Assembly: GCA_944326255.1 (NCBI GenBank)
Contig: CALVDG010000005.1
Coordinates: forward strand, 1 to 64,000
DNA from: an uncultured Bacteroidales bacterium
GTDB lineage: Bacteria; Bacteroidota; Bacteroidia; Bacteroidales; UBA932
Direction: 5' to 3'
Length of the DNA: 64,000 bases
Shown here: positions 61,276-64,000 of the stretch, in pieces
Position numbering within the stretch: the stretch's first letter is position 1
Layout: each line of letters opens with the position of its first letter
The notes under the pieces: model-generated
The model's input: the letters and a program-made list of their open reading frames with translations, nothing else
Told to the model about the DNA's origin: nothing
The model's database searches: none
Program-made: the position numbers and the translations under genes

Positions 61276-63378
61276 ATGGCAGTGCGATTCATAGATAGAA
61301 TGATGTTTCCTGTAGTGCTGACGGTGTCGGCCCTGACGGCATTTCTGTTGTCGGCAGCTCCTGTAGCGTACGGAGCGCGGGTGAGCCCGGCTGAGAGAGC
61401 CCGGGCAGCTGCCGTATACGATATGCCTGCAAGTGCAGTGGATACGATTCCGGAAGTGGATACGGTCTACGCATTGGACGAGCTGATGGTGGTGGCGACC
61501 CGCACCTCGCAGGAGATAGTGCCGGTGCAGATGCTCTCGGGAGAGAAGCTGCGCACTCTGGGCACACATTCCATAGCCGATGCCATACGGTATTTCTCGG
61601 GTGTGCAGATCAAGGACTACGGCGGTATCGGCGGGCTCAAGACGATAAATGTCCGCAGCCTAGGCAGCCAGCATGTGGGAGTGTTCTACGACGGTGTGGA
61701 GCTGGGCAATGCGCAGAACGGAATAGTGGACCTGGGGCGGTTCTCCTTAGACAATATGGAATCCGTCTCCTTGTACAACGGCCAGAAGAGCTCGACTCTC
61801 CAGTCGGCCAAGGACTATGCCTCGGCGACAGCGGTCTATCTGCAGACCAAGAAGCCCCGCTTTGAGGACGGGAAACGCAACAACTGGAACCTAGGCCTCA
61901 AGGGCGGATCGTTCGCCACGGTCAATCCGTCGGTGCTGTGGGAACACAGGATATCGGACCGGGTATCGCTCTCGGCCAGTACGGAGTTCCTGTATACTTC
62001 GGGCCGCTATAAGTTCACGTATGCCAAGCAGAACGGTTACGACACGACAGGCATCAGGCAGAACGGGGATATCCGCATGACCCGGGCCGAGGTGGCCTTG
62101 TTCGGGGACATCGAGAACGGCTGGTGGAAGGCCAAGGCCTACTTTTACGACTCGGAGCGGGGTTATCCCGGAGCTGTGGTCAGAGGAAAGTTCGTGCATC
62201 AGGACCGGCAACGGGATGACAATTTTTTCGTACAGGGCTCTTTCAAGAAGGATTTCACCTCATGGTATTCCCTGCTGCTCAACGGCAAATACGCATACGA
62301 CTATCTGCATTACCTTTCAGATCCTCGTCTGGATGTGACTACTATGTATGTGGACAACCGTTACTACCAGCAGGAGGCGTATTTCTCCGCCGCGCATCGG
62401 TTCAAGCCTTTCAAGTGGTGGGAACTGTCCCTGGCGACGGACTTTCAGTGGAACAGTCTGGACGCCGATATGCGCGATTTCGTTTACCCTATGCGCTACT
62501 CGGCATACGGAGCGGCAGCGACGGCCTTTGAGTTCGGAGGCTTCAAGCTGTCGGCATCACTTCTGTACATATTCGTCCACGACGTGCTGCGCTCGGGCAG
62601 CGGCAGGGTGGATGACAGGCACAATCTGTCACCGTCGGTTATCGCTTCATGGAAGCCGTTCCGCAACATAGACCTGGAACTCAGGGCGTTTTACAAAAAG
62701 TCCTACCGTATGCCCACTTTCAATGACCTCTATTATACCTTTACCGGTGTCTCGTGGCTGGAGCCGGAGGAGACCGTCCAGTACGACTTCGGGGCCACCT
62801 GGTCGCTGATACGCCGCAGCGGATGGTTCAGGGGCGTGGATGTGCAGGGTGACTTTTATTTCAACCAGATAGACAATAAGATAGTGGCCATGCCCACTTC
62901 CAACCAGTTCCGCTGGACGATGATGAATCTCGGCTATGTGGAGATACTGGGTGCGGACATCGCGGCCCAGGGCTATTTCCGCTTCGGGCCGGTGGATGTG
63001 TCCCCGAGGGTGAGCTACACTTTCCAGCGGGCCCGGGACTTGTCGGATCCCTCATCGGAGTGGTACGGCGGACAGGTGCCTTACATACCCCTGCACAGCT
63101 GTTCGGTGACTGTGGGTGCGGCCCTGCGCAGCTGGTCGCTCAACTACAGCTTCATCTACACCGGAGGGCGGTATGAGTCCGTTGCCAACATCCCTGAGAA
63201 CTATTCCCAGCCCTGGTACACCCACGATGTGTCCCTGACCAAGTCGTTTGAGTTCAACGGCTGGGAGCTGAGGGCCACGCTCCTGGTAAACAACATACTC
63301 AACCAGCAGTACGAGGTAGTCCAGTGCTACCCGATGCCGGGCACCAATTTCATGATTAAAGTCAATTTCATAATATGA
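61276..63378 (+). CDS. btuB: TonB-dependent outer-membrane receptor, BtuB-like (cobalamin uptake)
   Basis: 700 residues. The N-terminal hydrophobic segment (about 10-35) is a signal peptide ending near AYGA. A TonB-box-like stretch is DELMVVATRTSQ (about residues 70-81). The plug domain follows (HSIADAIRYFSGVQIKDYGG to about 200), then a beta barrel with alternating aromatic strands up to the C-terminal MIKVNFII. The receptor moves its ligand across the outer membrane with TonB energy. The B12 riboswitch in front makes cobalamin or a related corrinoid the likely ligand. The stop overlaps the start of the BtuG-like gene (ATGA). Confidence 0.88.
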   Translation: MAVRFIDRMMFPVVLTVSALTAFLLSAAPVAYGARVSPAERARAAAVYDMPASAVDTIPEVDTVYALDELMVVATRTSQEIVPVQMLSGEKLRTLGTHSIADAIRYFSGVQIKDYGGIGGLKTINVRSLGSQHVGVFYDGVELGNAQNGIVDLGRFSLDNMESVSLYNGQKSSTLQSAKDYASATAVYLQTKKPRFEDGKRNNWNLGLKGGSFATVNPSVLWEHRISDRVSLSASTEFLYTSGRYKFTYAKQNGYDTTGIRQNGDIRMTRAEVALFGDIENGWWKAKAYFYDSERGYPGAVVRGKFVHQDRQRDDNFFVQGSFKKDFTSWYSLLLNGKYAYDYLHYLSDPRLDVTTMYVDNRYYQQEAYFSAAHRFKPFKWWELSLATDFQWNSLDADMRDFVYPMRYSAYGAAATAFEFGGFKLSASLLYIFVHDVLRSGSGRVDDRHNLSPSVIASWKPFRNIDLELRAFYKKSYRMPTFNDLYYTFTGVSWLEPEETVQYDFGATWSLIRRSGWFRGVDVQGDFYFNQIDNKIVAMPTSNQFRWTMMNLGYVEILGADIAAQGYFRFGPVDVSPRVSYTFQRARDLSDPSSEWYGGQVPYIPLHSCSVTVGAALRSWSLNYSFIYTGGRYESVANIPENYSQPWYTHDVSLTKSFEFNGWELRATLLVNNILNQQYEVVQCYPMPGTNFMIKVNFII

Positions 63379-64000
63379 GAATAAACGCAGCGAATATCAT
63401 TTTTATCGGACTGCTGTCCGTCTGTCTTGCCGGATGTCTGTCCTCCTGCCGTAAGGAAGATCCTGTCCTGCGGGGCGAGGGTGACCATGTCGGAGGCGGA
63501 GAGAGCGGAGAGGTCAAGGGATTCTTCCTGCTCAACGAGGGCAATATGGGCAGCAACAAGGCCACGCTGGACTATTATGACTATGGGACGGGGGACTATA
63601 CGCGCAATATCTATCCCGAGCGCAATCCTGGTGTGGCTCTGGAGCTCGGGGATGTGGGCAATGACCTGGGCATCTACGGAGGTAAGCTCTATGCCGTCAT
63701 CAACTGCTCCAACCTCGTGGAAGTCATGGATGTGGAGACAGCCGTACATGCTGCTCAGGTGTCTATCCCAAACTGCCGGTATATAGCATTTGACGGCGGA
63801 TATGCGTATGTCAGCTCCTACGCCGGGGCGGTGGAGTTCGACCCGGAGTACCGGCGGGGCTATGTGGCCAAGATAGATACGGTGACGATGCAGGTGGTCG
63901 ATACCTGCGGCGTAGGCTACCAGCCGGAGGAGATGGCCGTGGTGTCGGGCCGGCTCTATGTGGCCAACTCCGGCGGATATATGGCTCCGGACTACGACAG
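63375..64000 (+). CDS. BtuG/YncE-like surface beta-propeller lipoprotein, N-terminal part (runs off the window)
   Basis: Open from ATG 63375 to the window end, 208 complete codons seen. The signal peptide has two possible lipoboxes (CLAGC and CLSSC). The mature part starts with VKGFFLLNEGNMGSNKATLD, then shows repeated propeller-blade strands (GGKLYAVINCSNLVEVMD, GGYAYVSSY, GRLYVANSGGY). In Bacteroides the gene next to btuB codes for BtuG, a surface propeller that binds B12 very tightly and hands it to BtuB. The ATGA overlap with the BtuB-like gene and the riboswitch support that role here; homology to BtuG itself should be confirmed. Confidence 0.8.
   Translation, partial: MRINAANIIFIGLLSVCLAGCLSSCRKEDPVLRGEGDHVGGGESGEVKGFFLLNEGNMGSNKATLDYYDYGTGDYTRNIYPERNPGVALELGDVGNDLGIYGGKLYAVINCSNLVEVMDVETAVHAAQVSIPNCRYIAFDGGYAYVSSYAGAVEFDPEYRRGYVAKIDTVTMQVVDTCGVGYQPEEMAVVSGRLYVANSGGYMAPDYD

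Overview
The window comes from a member of the Bacteroidota, most likely order Bacteroidales. The evidence is BACON-domain and DUF4270 lipoproteins, a BtuB/BtuG-type B12 uptake pair, a NagB-PIG-L fusion, an FtsX-DUF3098-UppP block and many promoters of the Bacteroidetes type (TTTG or TTG, 19-21 nt, TAnnTTTG). I cannot name a genus from the sequence alone.

Layout. 0-4.2 kb: end of a GSCFA gene, two BACON lipoprotein genes and a divergent Crp/Fnr-type regulator, with a perfect inverted repeat between the divergent genes. 4.2-17.3 kb is an accessory-looking stretch: tRNA-Ser(GCT), about 1.8 kb of gene-free palindrome-rich DNA, a WG-repeat protein with a degenerate caspase fold, a MATE exporter, and a six-gene operon. 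That operon encodes an ECF-type sigma factor, a zinc-less anti-sigma-like protein, an unrecognised protein, an Hsp70-like ATPase, a GrpE-like protein and an HExxH metallopeptidase. It is preceded by a perfect promoter and a 220-nt leader that folds into a long hairpin; it is the best candidate for an undescribed system here. 17.3-24.3 kb: a TetR-controlled TolC/HlyD/ABC efflux operon. 24.4-26.6 kb: tRNA-Leu(TAA) closely followed by another BACON lipoprotein gene.

26.6-35.7 kb: biotin synthesis (bioD, and bioC-bioG-bioF-bioA-bioB in one overlapping run) with hemW, purN and two membrane proteins between. 35.8-42.4 kb: acpP-fabF, a DUF4270 lipoprotein with a short glycogen-synthase-like protein, then ftsX-DUF3098-uppP-lpxH (cell envelope). 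42.3-45.3 kb: DUF4294 protein and NagB-PIG-L. 45.6-56.3 kb: a ribosomal-protein operon running from rplP to rplQ with secY, map, infA, rpmJ and rpoA. The usual upstream half (rpsJ to rpsC) is absent and the operon has its own promoter. A palindromic element lies between rpsN and rpsH.

56.4-64 kb: a secreted lipoprotein, gpmI, a single-copy RAYT (Y1/HUH) transposase gene flanked by REP-like hairpins, and a cobalamin riboswitch controlling a BtuB-like receptor and a BtuG-like surface propeller that runs off the window. Several intergenic palindromic repeats recur in distant parts of the window.
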